In this document: positions 43,673-52,669 of the stretch, piece by piece
Layout of the letters: each line of letters starts with the position of its first letter
Position numbering within the stretch: position 1 is the first letter of the stretch
NCBI GenBank assembly: GCA_035647455.1
Contig: DASRNI010000028.1
Coordinates: forward strand, 124,001 to 188,000
Direction of reading: 5' to 3'
Source: UBA1361 sp035647455
GTDB taxonomy: Bacteria; Bacillota_I; Bacilli_A; RFN20; CAG-826
Length of the DNA: 64,000 nt
The notes under the pieces: model-generated
The model's input: only the letters and a program-made list of their open reading frames with translations
Databases searched by the model: none
What the model was told of the DNA's origin: nothing
Program-made: the position numbers and the translations under genes

Positions 43673-46364
43673 AATTCGTCGCCTAAATTATGCCCAAAAT
43701 GGGCAACAAATATTAGATATTAAGAAATTAGAAATTAATAAAGCGGGTTTTTATGTAATATTAGGCGATTCTGGTTCCGGTAAAACAACGTTACTTCACG
43801 CAATAAGTGGGTTTTTGGACGATTATAGCGGTGAAGTGATTATTGATAACCGCAACTTAGGTACGTTTACTGGGGAAGAGCGTGCTCGTTTATTACGAAC
43901 AAAAATAAGTCTAGCTTTTCAGCACTTTGTTTTTATTAATGACCTGACAGTTGCCGATAACATCGGACTTGTCCATAGTTCTTATAGCGAATATAATCGG
44001 TTTCGGCATCAAAAAATTGTTAGTGATATGGCTGACAAACTTAATATAAGTAGTTTGTTAACAAAGAAAGTACGCATTCTTTCTGGTGGGGAAAAATCGC
44101 GCGTTAATATTGCTAGGACGTTAATTAAAAATACACCGATCTATTTGTTTGATGAACCAACAGCAATGCTAGATTTCGCTAACGCCCAGCTTGTGATGGA
44201 ATTACTTAAAGAGAAAAGTAAGGAGCATATCGTGATTCTTGTCACGCATGACTTACAATTAGCGACGATGTACGCTGATGAAATTATTACGTTGAACTAC
44301 GGAAAGATTGTTCGGCAAGAGAACATTAAAAAGTTGCAGACATCTGCACGAAAAATCACTCAAGATTACACACTAAGTGAAAATAGTAAAAAAATTGCTT
44401 CTTCACTTTTTAAAGCATGGAAAAAACGTAACTTCATTGCTTCTTTTAGCGCAAACTTTGCATTAGCAGGGATTGGACTTAGTCTTTTGCTCGTGAATTC
44501 ATTAAATATAAAATTAACGAAAGCACTTCAAGGTCCTTTTAATGAAGAAGCAGCTTTTGTTGCTACGGAAAGCAGTCCTAATATTAATGTTATTAAGTCA
44601 CTTGATCAAGACGATATTACGTATTTATCACGGAATCATAATTTACGTTGTAGCAGTTTTTTTGTTACTGATTTTGATCAAATATTTACTGCAAAAAATG
44701 AAGTGGTTTTTTATCATCAAGGTTTTCGTCACGTTTTACCGTCATTTCATGCCAATTTATTTAACGAAGTTTTATATTTAGAAGAAATTGAAGACGAAAC
44801 TTTTCCGTATGTTTATAATTTGGATGCCGATGAAATTATATTAGATTTACCAATTGATGATTTTCGTGTTTTACTCACAGCGCTTAATTTACCGTATCGA
44901 AACAATGCAGCAGAACTTGGTGTATTTTTAGAAAACAATGAAGTTAATCTTATCTTAAATGTTGGAAATTATGATTGGGATTATTTTGATGAACAAATAT
45001 TTCGTTTGAAAGCAGTCCGGCTTAAAGCAAATGCCCGAATAATCACGAGTAATTTAAATTTTGCTGAAAACTTATTCATCGATAAGATGCGTCTTCTTTC
45101 TTCAACAAGTTTAACTAAGGTTGAAGAGTATCCGTGGGTGCTAAAAAAGCTTGTTTATGTTTTTACAAAAAGACGTGATGAGCTTTTATATAAAACCGAA
45201 TCTTTACCAAGTTATGTAATGCAAACTGCAAATAACAGCTATTTTCGCACATTAAGCGAAGAAAGTGCGTTACAAAACCGCGTTTTATTTTTCAAGGCAC
45301 CGCCGCGGTTTTATGAATTATTTACATTTGTTAACACTAATAACATTACAAACAATTATTTATATACAACCCCATATTTTACATTTATCGAACAGTTACT
45401 TTTAATTGGGTTTTCAATGAATTTTTATGTAAGTGCCGATGCTGTTTTACTTTCACAAATTGCCAAGGAAGATATTGATAATAACGAAACAAGTCATGTT
45501 CAGTTAAATGTGCCCGACAATGTTGTTAATCTATCGTTACAAAATAGTGGTTTTGGCGCGTTAAGTTTTAAGAGCACTAACGCAAATTTAAAATTAAATG
45601 AAATTATTATCTCGACTGCAGCTGCTGAAAAGATTTTTGGAAACCTAAATGTAAAAAATGAAACACTTCATGTACAAGCTTTGACGGAAATAACAAATAA
45701 AGGTGGTCTTTACGAAAAGAAGTATGAAACATATACTTTGAAAATTGTTAATGTTATTAAAAGTGATGTGGTGACGTTTTATCACCACCACCTTTGGCAG
45801 TATTTACTTTTCAAAGATATTTTTAAAATTTCACCGTTTGCTTTTAAAATTAATGGACTACTTATTGATGATGATGTAGAACTTGATGCAGCGAATGGCT
45901 TCATTATTACAAAGCCTTTTATTGCGTACAATGAACTCATTAATGAAGCGCTCGCAAATATTGAAACATATTCACTTTTTGTTAGTTTAACCGCACTTGT
46001 TGTCTCCTTCTTTATTGTCATTATGGTTATTTTTCATTTATTAGCAGAAGCTTATCCAAGTTTAAACAACTTAAATTTAATTGGTTATGATAAAAGAGCG
46101 ATTCAGAGCATTGGCAAACATTACATCGTTACTTTTTTTATAAAACTATATATAACAGTAATTATTGAACTTTTACTTTTCTCTTTTATCATTGAATACG
46201 TGCTGAGTCGTTATTTTATGACAAAATTCAGTTATGTATTTACAGTTGAGCCATATGTCGTTATTTCGCTTTTAATTGTAACTTTGCTTTTCTTAATCAC
46301 AGTGATTTTTCAGATTATATTCAAAAGTAATCATGCCCTTACTTTTTCGCGTCGTGATTTATAA
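43665..46364 (+). CDS. ABC ATPase-permease fusion, MacB-like
   Basis: 899 residues. N-terminal ATPase: Walker A LGDSGSGKTT (about 32-41), signature LSGGEKSRVN (about 140-149), Walker B IYLFDEPTA (about 160-168), His switch VTHD. A helix near 262-282 opens the permease half, a very large outer region spans about 290-775, and three helices end the protein (about 780-805, 830-855, 870-890). The gene has its own ATPase although a separate ATPase gene is in the same operon, so the complex may be asymmetric. Substrate unknown; peptide or lipid export or envelope signalling are options. Confidence 0.72.
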   Translation: MIKIRRLNYAQNGQQILDIKKLEINKAGFYVILGDSGSGKTTLLHAISGFLDDYSGEVIIDNRNLGTFTGEERARLLRTKISLAFQHFVFINDLTVADNIGLVHSSYSEYNRFRHQKIVSDMADKLNISSLLTKKVRILSGGEKSRVNIARTLIKNTPIYLFDEPTAMLDFANAQLVMELLKEKSKEHIVILVTHDLQLATMYADEIITLNYGKIVRQENIKKLQTSARKITQDYTLSENSKKIASSLFKAWKKRNFIASFSANFALAGIGLSLLLVNSLNIKLTKALQGPFNEEAAFVATESSPNINVIKSLDQDDITYLSRNHNLRCSSFFVTDFDQIFTAKNEVVFYHQGFRHVLPSFHANLFNEVLYLEEIEDETFPYVYNLDADEIILDLPIDDFRVLLTALNLPYRNNAAELGVFLENNEVNLILNVGNYDWDYFDEQIFRLKAVRLKANARIITSNLNFAENLFIDKMRLLSSTSLTKVEEYPWVLKKLVYVFTKRRDELLYKTESLPSYVMQTANNSYFRTLSEESALQNRVLFFKAPPRFYELFTFVNTNNITNNYLYTTPYFTFIEQLLLIGFSMNFYVSADAVLLSQIAKEDIDNNETSHVQLNVPDNVVNLSLQNSGFGALSFKSTNANLKLNEIIISTAAAEKIFGNLNVKNETLHVQALTEITNKGGLYEKKYETYTLKIVNVIKSDVVTFYHHHLWQYLLFKDIFKISPFAFKINGLLIDDDVELDAANGFIITKPFIAYNELINEALANIETYSLFVSLTALVVSFFIVIMVIFHLLAEAYPSLNNLNLIGYDKRAIQSIGKHYIVTFFIKLYITVIIELLLFSFIIEYVLSRYFMTKFSYVFTVEPYVVISLLIVTLLFLITVIFQIIFKSNHALTFSRRDL

Positions 46365-46393
46365 TCTTCTTTGCTTTTTTATTAGTGGGGAAG

Positions 46394-46402
46394 TGTTATG
46401 AT
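46394..46402 (+). promoter_or_regulatory. Extended -10 promoter of csp gene
   Basis: TGT-TATGAT extended -10 about 50 bases before the cold shock gene. The leader holds a short CAATT / AATTG hairpin before GGAAGG. Confidence 0.4.
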
Positions 46403-46454
46403 AGGAAGGTAGTTCAATTTATGAATTGCATGAAAGATTATGGAAGGAAAGATG

Positions 46455-46652
46455 ATGAAGGGTACTGTTAAGATGTTCAACCGAGAAAAAGGTTTTGGCT
46501 TCATTCAAAGTGAAGACGGTCAAGACGTTTTTTTCCACTACTCAGTTCTTGAAATGGAAGGTTTTAAAACTGTTAATCAAGGCGATGAAGTCGAATTTGA
46601 AATCGAACAATCAGATCGCGGTTTACGCGCTACAAAAGTTGTTAAATTATAA
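46455..46652 (+). CDS. cspA: Cold shock protein (CspA family)
   Basis: 65 residues, a single cold shock domain. RNP1 KGFGFI (about 14-19) and RNP2 DVFFHYS (about 27-33) are intact. It binds single-stranded RNA and DNA. I chose the ATG at 46455 (MKGTVKMF); GGAAGGA is upstream; 46452 is an alternative. A terminator follows. Confidence 0.95.
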   Translation: MKGTVKMFNREKGFGFIQSEDGQDVFFHYSVLEMEGFKTVNQGDEVEFEIEQSDRGLRATKVVKL

Positions 46653-46672
46653 TTTGAGTTTATGAGTATAAG

Positions 46673-46700
46673 AAGGATTGGGTAACCAGTCCTTTTTTTA
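46673..46700 (+). terminator. Terminator after csp gene
   Basis: AAGGATTG / CAGTCCTT, 8-bp stem with loop GGTAAC, then TTTTT. Confidence 0.85.
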
Positions 46701-46728
46701 TTGAAAAAAAGTGTGTTATTGCTATAAT
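46701..46728 (+). promoter_or_regulatory. Promoter of ychF
   Basis: TTGAAA (46701-46706), 16 bases, TATAAT (46723-46728) with extended TGC. GAGGGG and ATG (46749) follow. Confidence 0.75.
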
Positions 46729-46748
46729 ACATAAGAAAGTGAGGGGCT

Positions 46749-47855
46749 ATGTCATTAAGTGTCGGAATTATTGGTTTACCAAACGTTGGGAAGTCAACAC
46801 TTTTTAATGCATTAACGGCAAGTCGTGTTGTAGCCGCTAATTACCCATTTGCCACTATCGATCCGAATAAAGCGATTGTCCGCGTTAATGATGAACGCGT
46901 TGCTAAATTAGCTGGAGAATTTGAACCGCTAAAAACGTACTATGCGACAATTGAGTTTAATGATATCGCTGGACTAGTCCGCGGCGCAAGTAAAGGCGAA
47001 GGACTCGGTAATCAGTTTCTTGCTCATGTCCGGGAAGTAGATGCATTAATTCAAGTTGTTCGTTGTTTTGAACTTGACAATGTTGTCCACGTTGATGAAA
47101 GTGTTGACGCAAAGCGTGACATTGAAACAATTAATCTTGAGTTAATTATTAAAGACTTAGAAACTTTGAATCGTCGCAAAGAAAGAGTGGAAACAAAAGC
47201 ACGCGTCAATCAAGAAAAAGAAGCGATTTTTGAATTTAACACAATTACAAAATTTATTGAGCAACTTGAAAACGAAAAACCACTACGACTTTTGACACTA
47301 ACTGAAGAAGAAAAAAAGTATGGTTTAAAAACATTGATGCTTTTAACGCTGAAACCGATGATTTATATTGCGAATATAAGTGATGATGAATATGCAACGT
47401 ATGAAAATAATGTTCACTATCAAGCGGTTAAAGAAGTAGCAAAACACGAAGGTACAGATGTTGTTCCTGTCAGTATTGCTTTTGAAGAACAACTTTACGC
47501 ACTTTCTTCAACTGAACGCGAACTTTTAATGAAAGAGTTAGGTGTTAAAGAGCTAGGACTTGATAGTGTTGTTAAAACAGCATACGATATTTTAAACTTA
47601 AAAACATTCTTCACGGTTGGGAAAAAGGAAGTCCATGCTTGGACATTTAAAGCAGGAATGAAAGCACCAGAATGTGGTGGTTTAATTCATACAGATTTTG
47701 AGCGTGGTTTTATCCGCGCAGAAGTATATACGTTTAATGACTTCTTGAAATATCAAACAGAAGTAAAAATAAAAGAACATGGAAAAATGCGGAGCGAAGG
47801 AAAAAACTATACGATGAAAGATGGCGATGTTGTCCGATTTTTATTTAATGTTTAA
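46749..47855 (+). CDS. ychF: Redox-regulated ATPase/GTPase YchF (Obg family)
   Basis: 368 residues. G1 GLPNVGKST (8-16), the G3-type DIAGLVRGASKGEGLGNQFL (about 73-92), and the C-terminal TGS domain (HAWTFKAGMKAPECGG onward). YchF prefers ATP and binds the ribosome. Good GAGGGG ribosome binding site. The 174 bases after it hold no gene; they contain an AT-rich inverted repeat (CGATTTA / TAAATCG) and the argS promoter. Confidence 0.96.
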   Translation: MSLSVGIIGLPNVGKSTLFNALTASRVVAANYPFATIDPNKAIVRVNDERVAKLAGEFEPLKTYYATIEFNDIAGLVRGASKGEGLGNQFLAHVREVDALIQVVRCFELDNVVHVDESVDAKRDIETINLELIIKDLETLNRRKERVETKARVNQEKEAIFEFNTITKFIEQLENEKPLRLLTLTEEEKKYGLKTLMLLTLKPMIYIANISDDEYATYENNVHYQAVKEVAKHEGTDVVPVSIAFEEQLYALSSTERELLMKELGVKELGLDSVVKTAYDILNLKTFFTVGKKEVHAWTFKAGMKAPECGGLIHTDFERGFIRAEVYTFNDFLKYQTEVKIKEHGKMRSEGKNYTMKDGDVVRFLFNV

Positions 47856-47983
47856 TATAATGACAACAGAATTTACTTCTAAAACATGCTAATAACGGTG
47901 CATTTACCAGTTGAAACACGACTAAAACACGATTTATTTAATAAATCGCTTAATATTAATGAAAAACTTTATTGCCAAAGTCG

Positions 47984-48012
47984 TTTAAATATACTTTATT
48001 TTAAAGTATAAT
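47984..48012 (+). promoter_or_regulatory. Promoter of argS operon
   Basis: TTTAAA (47984-47989), 17 bases, TATAAT (48007-48012). It probably drives argS through the second nucleotidase gene, since no terminator is seen until 55861. Confidence 0.65.
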
Positions 48013-48029
48013 ACTTTTTGGAGCGTTTA

Positions 48030-49649
48030 ATGATAGAAAAAATTTTACAAACAAAAATTAAAGATGCAATTAGTGGACTTGGCCACGATGTTCTATTGAC
48101 GGATATCGTGATCGAAACAACACGTGATGACAAGCACGGTGATTATGCAACAAACATCGCCATGAAACTTGCTCAAGTGTTTAAGAAAAATCCGCGTGAT
48201 ATCGCACAACTGATTATTGAAAAAATCGATCGAACACATATTAATAAAATTGAAGTTGCTGGCCCTGGTTTTATTAACTTTTTTATTGATGATTTATATT
48301 TAGGCCAAGTGATAACTGATATTTTCCACTTAAAAGATCATTACGGTGATGGCGAAAAGAAAGATGAAGTGATTAATATTGAATTTGTTAGTGCTAATCC
48401 TACTGGTCGTTTACATTTAGGTCATGCCCGTGGCGCCGCCCTTGGTGATTCATTAGCACGACTTTTAATAAAAGACGGCTACAACGTTATTCGTGAGTTT
48501 TACGTTAACGATGCTGGCGTACAAATTAATAATCTTGGAGCGTCTTTATATATTCGTTATTTAAACTTACATGGTATTGCTGCCGAGTTACCAGAAGATG
48601 CGTATCATTCTGCTGACTTAATTGCTGTCGCCCAAAAACTTAATGAAGAGATTGGTGCAAAATATATTAATGACAAAGAACTAGGCGAACGGTATTTTGC
48701 GAAAAAGGGCAGTGATTTATTTTTAGAAATAATTAAAGATGATTTAGCACGTTTTCGCGTACTTTTTGATATTTATTCGTATGAAACAAAAGTTAAGGAA
48801 GATAATCCGCTCGACGAACTCATTAAAAAACTTGATCAATATATTTATCAAGAAGAAGGCGCGTTATTTTTGAAAACAAGCTTATTTGGTGACGATAAAG
48901 ATCGTGTAATCGTTAAGTCAAACGGCGAACATACGTATTTTCTACCAGATATTCAGTACCATCTCATTAAACTTAGAAATGAAAACACAAACTTGATTAA
49001 TATTTTTGGTGCCGATCACCATGGCTATATTACAAGAATGAAAGCTGCACTCCAGATGTTTAATTATGATGAAAATATTCTTGATGTCATTATTATGCAA
49101 TTAGTGCGGTTAATTAAAGACGGTGCAGAACTCAAAATGAGTAAAAGGACGGGCACTGCTGTTACGCTTGACGAATTAATTGATGACGTTGGTGTTGATG
49201 CCGCTCGTTACTTCTTTATTGCTAAATCAGCATCGACACATTTTGATTTTGATTTAGATTTAGCCGTTTCAAAGTCGAACGCAAACCCAGTCTTCTACGC
49301 GCAATATGCGCATGCACGCTTGAGTGCAGTACTTGAACGCGGTAAAGAGTTTGGTTTTAAAACGGATAATCTTGTTTTAAGCGAACTTGGTGAAAGAAAT
49401 TTAATCAAACACTTAATTGCTTACCCATTAATGATTAAAGATAGCGCCAGAACGCGCGAACCTTATAAAGTTGCAAACTATATCCAACAGCTTGCAGCAT
49501 ATATTCATAGCTTTTATACAGAAAGTAAAATTGTTGATGAAACAAATATTGAACTTTCGAAAGCACGGCTTAGTCTTGCAAAAGCCGCGAAATTAGTTAT
49601 GAAAAACGCACTACATCTCATCGGTGTTAGTGCGCCAGATAAAATGTAA
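48030..49649 (+). CDS. argS: Arginyl-tRNA synthetase
   Basis: 539 residues, class I. FVSANPTGRLHLGHARGAAL (about 117-136) holds HLGH, and LKMSKRTGTAV near 370 is the KMSKS loop. The N-terminal Arg-tRNA additional domain and C-terminal DALR domain are present. ATG at 48030 is preceded by TTGGAG; a TTG at 48018 is also in frame. In Bacillus argS also lies before rpoE. Confidence 0.96.
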   Translation: MIEKILQTKIKDAISGLGHDVLLTDIVIETTRDDKHGDYATNIAMKLAQVFKKNPRDIAQLIIEKIDRTHINKIEVAGPGFINFFIDDLYLGQVITDIFHLKDHYGDGEKKDEVINIEFVSANPTGRLHLGHARGAALGDSLARLLIKDGYNVIREFYVNDAGVQINNLGASLYIRYLNLHGIAAELPEDAYHSADLIAVAQKLNEEIGAKYINDKELGERYFAKKGSDLFLEIIKDDLARFRVLFDIYSYETKVKEDNPLDELIKKLDQYIYQEEGALFLKTSLFGDDKDRVIVKSNGEHTYFLPDIQYHLIKLRNENTNLINIFGADHHGYITRMKAALQMFNYDENILDVIIMQLVRLIKDGAELKMSKRTGTAVTLDELIDDVGVDAARYFFIAKSASTHFDFDLDLAVSKSNANPVFYAQYAHARLSAVLERGKEFGFKTDNLVLSELGERNLIKHLIAYPLMIKDSARTREPYKVANYIQQLAAYIHSFYTESKIVDETNIELSKARLSLAKAAKLVMKNALHLIGVSAPDKM

Positions 49650-49663
49650 TTAGGGGAGGGAAT

Positions 49664-50080
49664 ATGAAACTAAAAACAACATTATCTGTCGCTCACACAA
49701 TCTTAAAAGAAAGCAAGGAGCCGTTACAATTTCATCGACTTTGGCAAGAGATAAACAAAATCCAGAAATATAGCGATAATGAAATCGCTGATGAAATGAC
49801 AAGATTTTATACAAATTTAATGTTTGATGGTCGTTTTGTTAATTTAGGTAACAACGTTTGGGATTTACGTGAACGTGTTAAGCATGAAGATATCGCTTTA
49901 GAATTAAAAACAGTCTATGTCGCGATTGATTCTGAAAAAGTTCGTGAAGTTGATGAAGAAGAAGACGAAGAAGACTTTGAAATTGATAATGACGACTTTG
50001 AAGAGATAGAAGAAGTTGAAGAAAAAGACGACGAAGAAGACGAAGAAGATGAAGAAGATACAGAAAGTAAAGAAAAATAA
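49664..50080 (+). CDS. rpoE: DNA-directed RNA polymerase delta subunit
   Basis: 138 residues. N-terminal winged-helix HARE domain (about 5-85, with FVNLGNNVWDLRERV) and a disordered tail of almost only Asp and Glu (about 97-134). The delta subunit speeds polymerase recycling in Firmicutes. GGGGAGGG precedes the ATG. Confidence 0.93.
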   Translation: MKLKTTLSVAHTILKESKEPLQFHRLWQEINKIQKYSDNEIADEMTRFYTNLMFDGRFVNLGNNVWDLRERVKHEDIALELKTVYVAIDSEKVREVDEEEDEEDFEIDNDDFEEIEEVEEKDDEEDEEDEEDTESKEK

Positions 50081-50091
50081 AGGAGAATATA

Positions 50092-50952
50092 ATGAAAAAT
50101 TTAGTTAGCATGAAAGAAATGCTCATCAAGGCAAACAAGGAAAAATACGCAGTTGCCCAATTTAATATTAATAACCTTGAGTGGACAATCGCTATTTTAG
50201 ATGAAGTCGAGCTGCTTAAAGCGCCAGTTATTTTAGGCGTTAGTCAAGGAGCCGCAAAACATATGGGCGGTTTTAACACTGTTGTTCATATGATTAAAGG
50301 ATTAATTAAAGATCGAGGATATACGATTCCAATTGCTATTCACTTAGACCATGGAAGTAGCGAAGAAGCGTGTCGCGCCGCGATTGATGCCGGCTTTACT
50401 AGTGTAATGATTGATGCGAGCCAACACCCCTTTGAAGAAAACTTAGCGATTACAAAGCGCGTTGTTGATTATGCACATGCCCACGGAGTTAGTGTTGAAG
50501 CTGAGTTAGGAAGCATTGGTGGACAAGAAGAACACGTTATTGCTGAAGTTATGTATGCTGACCCTAAAGAATGTGAAATCATGGTTAAAACAACGGGAAT
50601 TGATTGCTTGGCGCCAGCATTAGGTAGCGTTCATGGCCCGTATAAAGGCGAACCAAAACTTGGTTTCGATGAAATGGAATATATTAATAAATTAGTTGGT
50701 GTCCCCCTAGTCCTTCATGGTGGAAGTGGCATTCCTGATTATCAAATCCAAAAAGCAATTGCCCGCGGAACAGCAAAAATTAATGTTAATACGGAAGGAC
50801 AAATTGCGTTCACACGCGTCGTTCGTGATGTACTTAATAAAGATCCAAAAGTTTACGACCCACGAAAGTACATTCAACCAGGTATGAAAGCGATTCGTGA
50901 AGTTGTACGCGAAAAATGTGAAGTTTTCGGCTGTATTGGTAAGGCCGCATAA
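50092..50952 (+). CDS. fba: Fructose-bisphosphate aldolase, class II
   Basis: 286 residues. Zinc and substrate motifs: AIHLDHGSSEEAC (about 82-94), EAELGSIGGQEEH (about 132-144), GSVHGPYKGEP (about 178-188), LHGGSGIP (about 207-214). It splits fructose-1,6-bisphosphate in glycolysis; pgi and gpmI are also in the window. AAAGGAG before the ATG; nrnA starts directly after the stop. Confidence 0.97.
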   Translation: MKNLVSMKEMLIKANKEKYAVAQFNINNLEWTIAILDEVELLKAPVILGVSQGAAKHMGGFNTVVHMIKGLIKDRGYTIPIAIHLDHGSSEEACRAAIDAGFTSVMIDASQHPFEENLAITKRVVDYAHAHGVSVEAELGSIGGQEEHVIAEVMYADPKECEIMVKTTGIDCLAPALGSVHGPYKGEPKLGFDEMEYINKLVGVPLVLHGGSGIPDYQIQKAIARGTAKINVNTEGQIAFTRVVRDVLNKDPKVYDPRKYIQPGMKAIREVVREKCEVFGCIGKAA

Positions 50953-51897
50953 ATGAATGGTTACGACCGTTTAAAAGCTTTTATTGAAAAACACGACACA
51001 ATTACAATCTTTTCACATATTTATCCTGATGGGGATGCGATTGGTTCTTTAATTGGCCTGCGCGAACTCATTTTAGAAAATTACCCGCATAAAAAAGTTT
51101 ATGCGCTTGGTAGTAATATTAAGCCGCATGTTGACATTGTCGGCCCAACAGATGAAGTAACTGATGATGTTATTAAAAATAGCGCAGCGATTGTTGTTGA
51201 TATCGCAAATAGTGCTCGCGTTGAAGACCAGCGCTTCAAGTTAGCAAAAGGTTCGTTTAAAGTAGATCATCATATTTTTGCGGAAAAGTTTACTGATGAC
51301 GAAATTGTCGATACAACAAAGATTGCGACATGTGAAATGCTCGGCGAATTTGCGCAGCTTGCTAAGCTTAAAGTTAATAAACTTGCAGCAACAGCGCTTT
51401 TACTCGGGATTATTACTGACTCGGGACGCTTCTTTTATGATGCAACAAGTGCGTTAACATTTAGCGTTAGTGCCTTTCTTTTGGAAAACGGTGCCGATTT
51501 CTTAAAAATAAATGAACATTTAGGTAAACGCCGCTTAGGTTCGCTTAAAGAGCGTGGTTATATAATGTATAACTATAAAACTTATGAAAATATCATTTAC
51601 ATCTTCGTTGATTATAAACAACTATTAGCACTCGGCCTTGCGGCAAGTGACGGGACTAACTTTGTGAATACTTACCGTAGTATTGATGAGTTTCCAATTT
51701 GGGTAACTTTTTTCGAAGATAAAGATGGTCGTGTTTTTACGGAATTACGTAGTGCAAAATACAATGTCCAACAAGTTGCAAAACAGTTTGGCGGTGGTGG
51801 GCATGTTAAAGCAAGTGGTTGTCGTCTAGCTTCACAAGCAATGATTAATGATGTTCTTGTTGCACTAACGAATGCTGAGGAATTAAGTGATGTATAA
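50953..51897 (+). CDS. nrnA: Bifunctional oligoribonuclease / pAp phosphatase NrnA
   Basis: 314 residues, DHH-DHHA1 family. HIYPDGDAIGSL (about 22-33), IVVDIANSAR (about 76), KVDHH (about 96-100), GIITDSGRF (about 152-160), and the DHHA1 motif GGGGHVKASGC (about 278-288). It degrades 2-5 nt RNAs and dephosphorylates pAp. It overlaps cysQ by 8 bases; both act on pAp. Confidence 0.95.
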   Translation: MNGYDRLKAFIEKHDTITIFSHIYPDGDAIGSLIGLRELILENYPHKKVYALGSNIKPHVDIVGPTDEVTDDVIKNSAAIVVDIANSARVEDQRFKLAKGSFKVDHHIFAEKFTDDEIVDTTKIATCEMLGEFAQLAKLKVNKLAATALLLGIITDSGRFFYDATSALTFSVSAFLLENGADFLKINEHLGKRRLGSLKERGYIMYNYKTYENIIYIFVDYKQLLALGLAASDGTNFVNTYRSIDEFPIWVTFFEDKDGRVFTELRSAKYNVQQVAKQFGGGGHVKASGCRLASQAMINDVLVALTNAEELSDV

Positions 51898-52669
51898 AAA
51901 AGAACTAGAGCATAGCATTAAAGCGGCACGAATTGCTGGCGAACTTATTATGAGTTATTACAAAAAAGACTTTGCAATTGAAACAAAAAGTGATAATTCA
52001 CCGGTTACCGAAGCCGACGAAGCTGCAGATCTTGCAATTCGTGAATATTTAGCGCCAAAGTTCCCAACGTATAGTTTTTTAACTGAAGAAGGTGTTGATG
52101 ATTTAGACCGGCTTAAAAATAGTCACGTCTTTATTGTTGATCCAATTGATGGGACACGCCACTTTATTAATCGTGATGGTGAGTTTACAGTTAACATTGC
52201 TTTAAGTGTTAATGGTGAAGTTAAAGTCGGCGTTATTTATGTACCGGTGACAGAAGAACTTTATTATGCGGTTAAAGGTGGCGGAGCATATCGGCTTACA
52301 AGTGATAACATTGCGCATAAAATACAAGTAAATGATAAGACGGAAAACTTAACGATTTCCTGCTCAATTCATCACCAACATGTGACTGAAATTGCTTTCA
52401 TTGAGCGTAACAAAGATATTATTAGTAACACTGTCTCGCTTGGCTCAACGTTAAAAGCGATTAAAATAGCTGAAGGTGAAATTGAAATGTTTTATCGCGG
52501 TAGCCGGGGTACGAAAGAATGGGACGTTGCCGCTAGTGACATAATTGTTACTGAAGCGGGTGGCTTATTCATCAACCACGATGGAACTAAAATCATTTAT
52601 AACAAACAAGACGTCAATAATTACAACGGATATTTAATTGTTAATCGAAAGGAGAATATTCGCCAATGA
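51890..52669 (+). CDS. cysQ: 3'(2'),5'-bisphosphate nucleotidase CysQ-like
   Basis: 259 residues, inositol monophosphatase superfamily. Metal motifs: FLTEEG (about 62-67), DPIDGTRHFINR (about 83-94), and EWDVAASDIIVTEAGG (about 206-221). CysQ converts pAp to AMP; the adjacent nrnA has the same activity, which supports this over inositol phosphatase. ATG at 51890 is chosen; a GTG overlaps just before. GAGGAA upstream. Confidence 0.85.
   Translation: MYKKELEHSIKAARIAGELIMSYYKKDFAIETKSDNSPVTEADEAADLAIREYLAPKFPTYSFLTEEGVDDLDRLKNSHVFIVDPIDGTRHFINRDGEFTVNIALSVNGEVKVGVIYVPVTEELYYAVKGGGAYRLTSDNIAHKIQVNDKTENLTISCSIHHQHVTEIAFIERNKDIISNTVSLGSTLKAIKIAEGEIEMFYRGSRGTKEWDVAASDIIVTEAGGLFINHDGTKIIYNKQDVNNYNGYLIVNRKENIRQ

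Noticed and set aside
47856..48017. Small RNA or short gene between ychF and argS
   Set aside because: No promoter-terminator pair or coding start was found; only an AT inverted repeat and the argS promoter.
49878..50138. Leucine-rich reading frame on the minus strand opposite rpoE
   Set aside because: It mirrors the Asp/Glu repeats of the delta subunit tail; no ribosome binding site or promoter.
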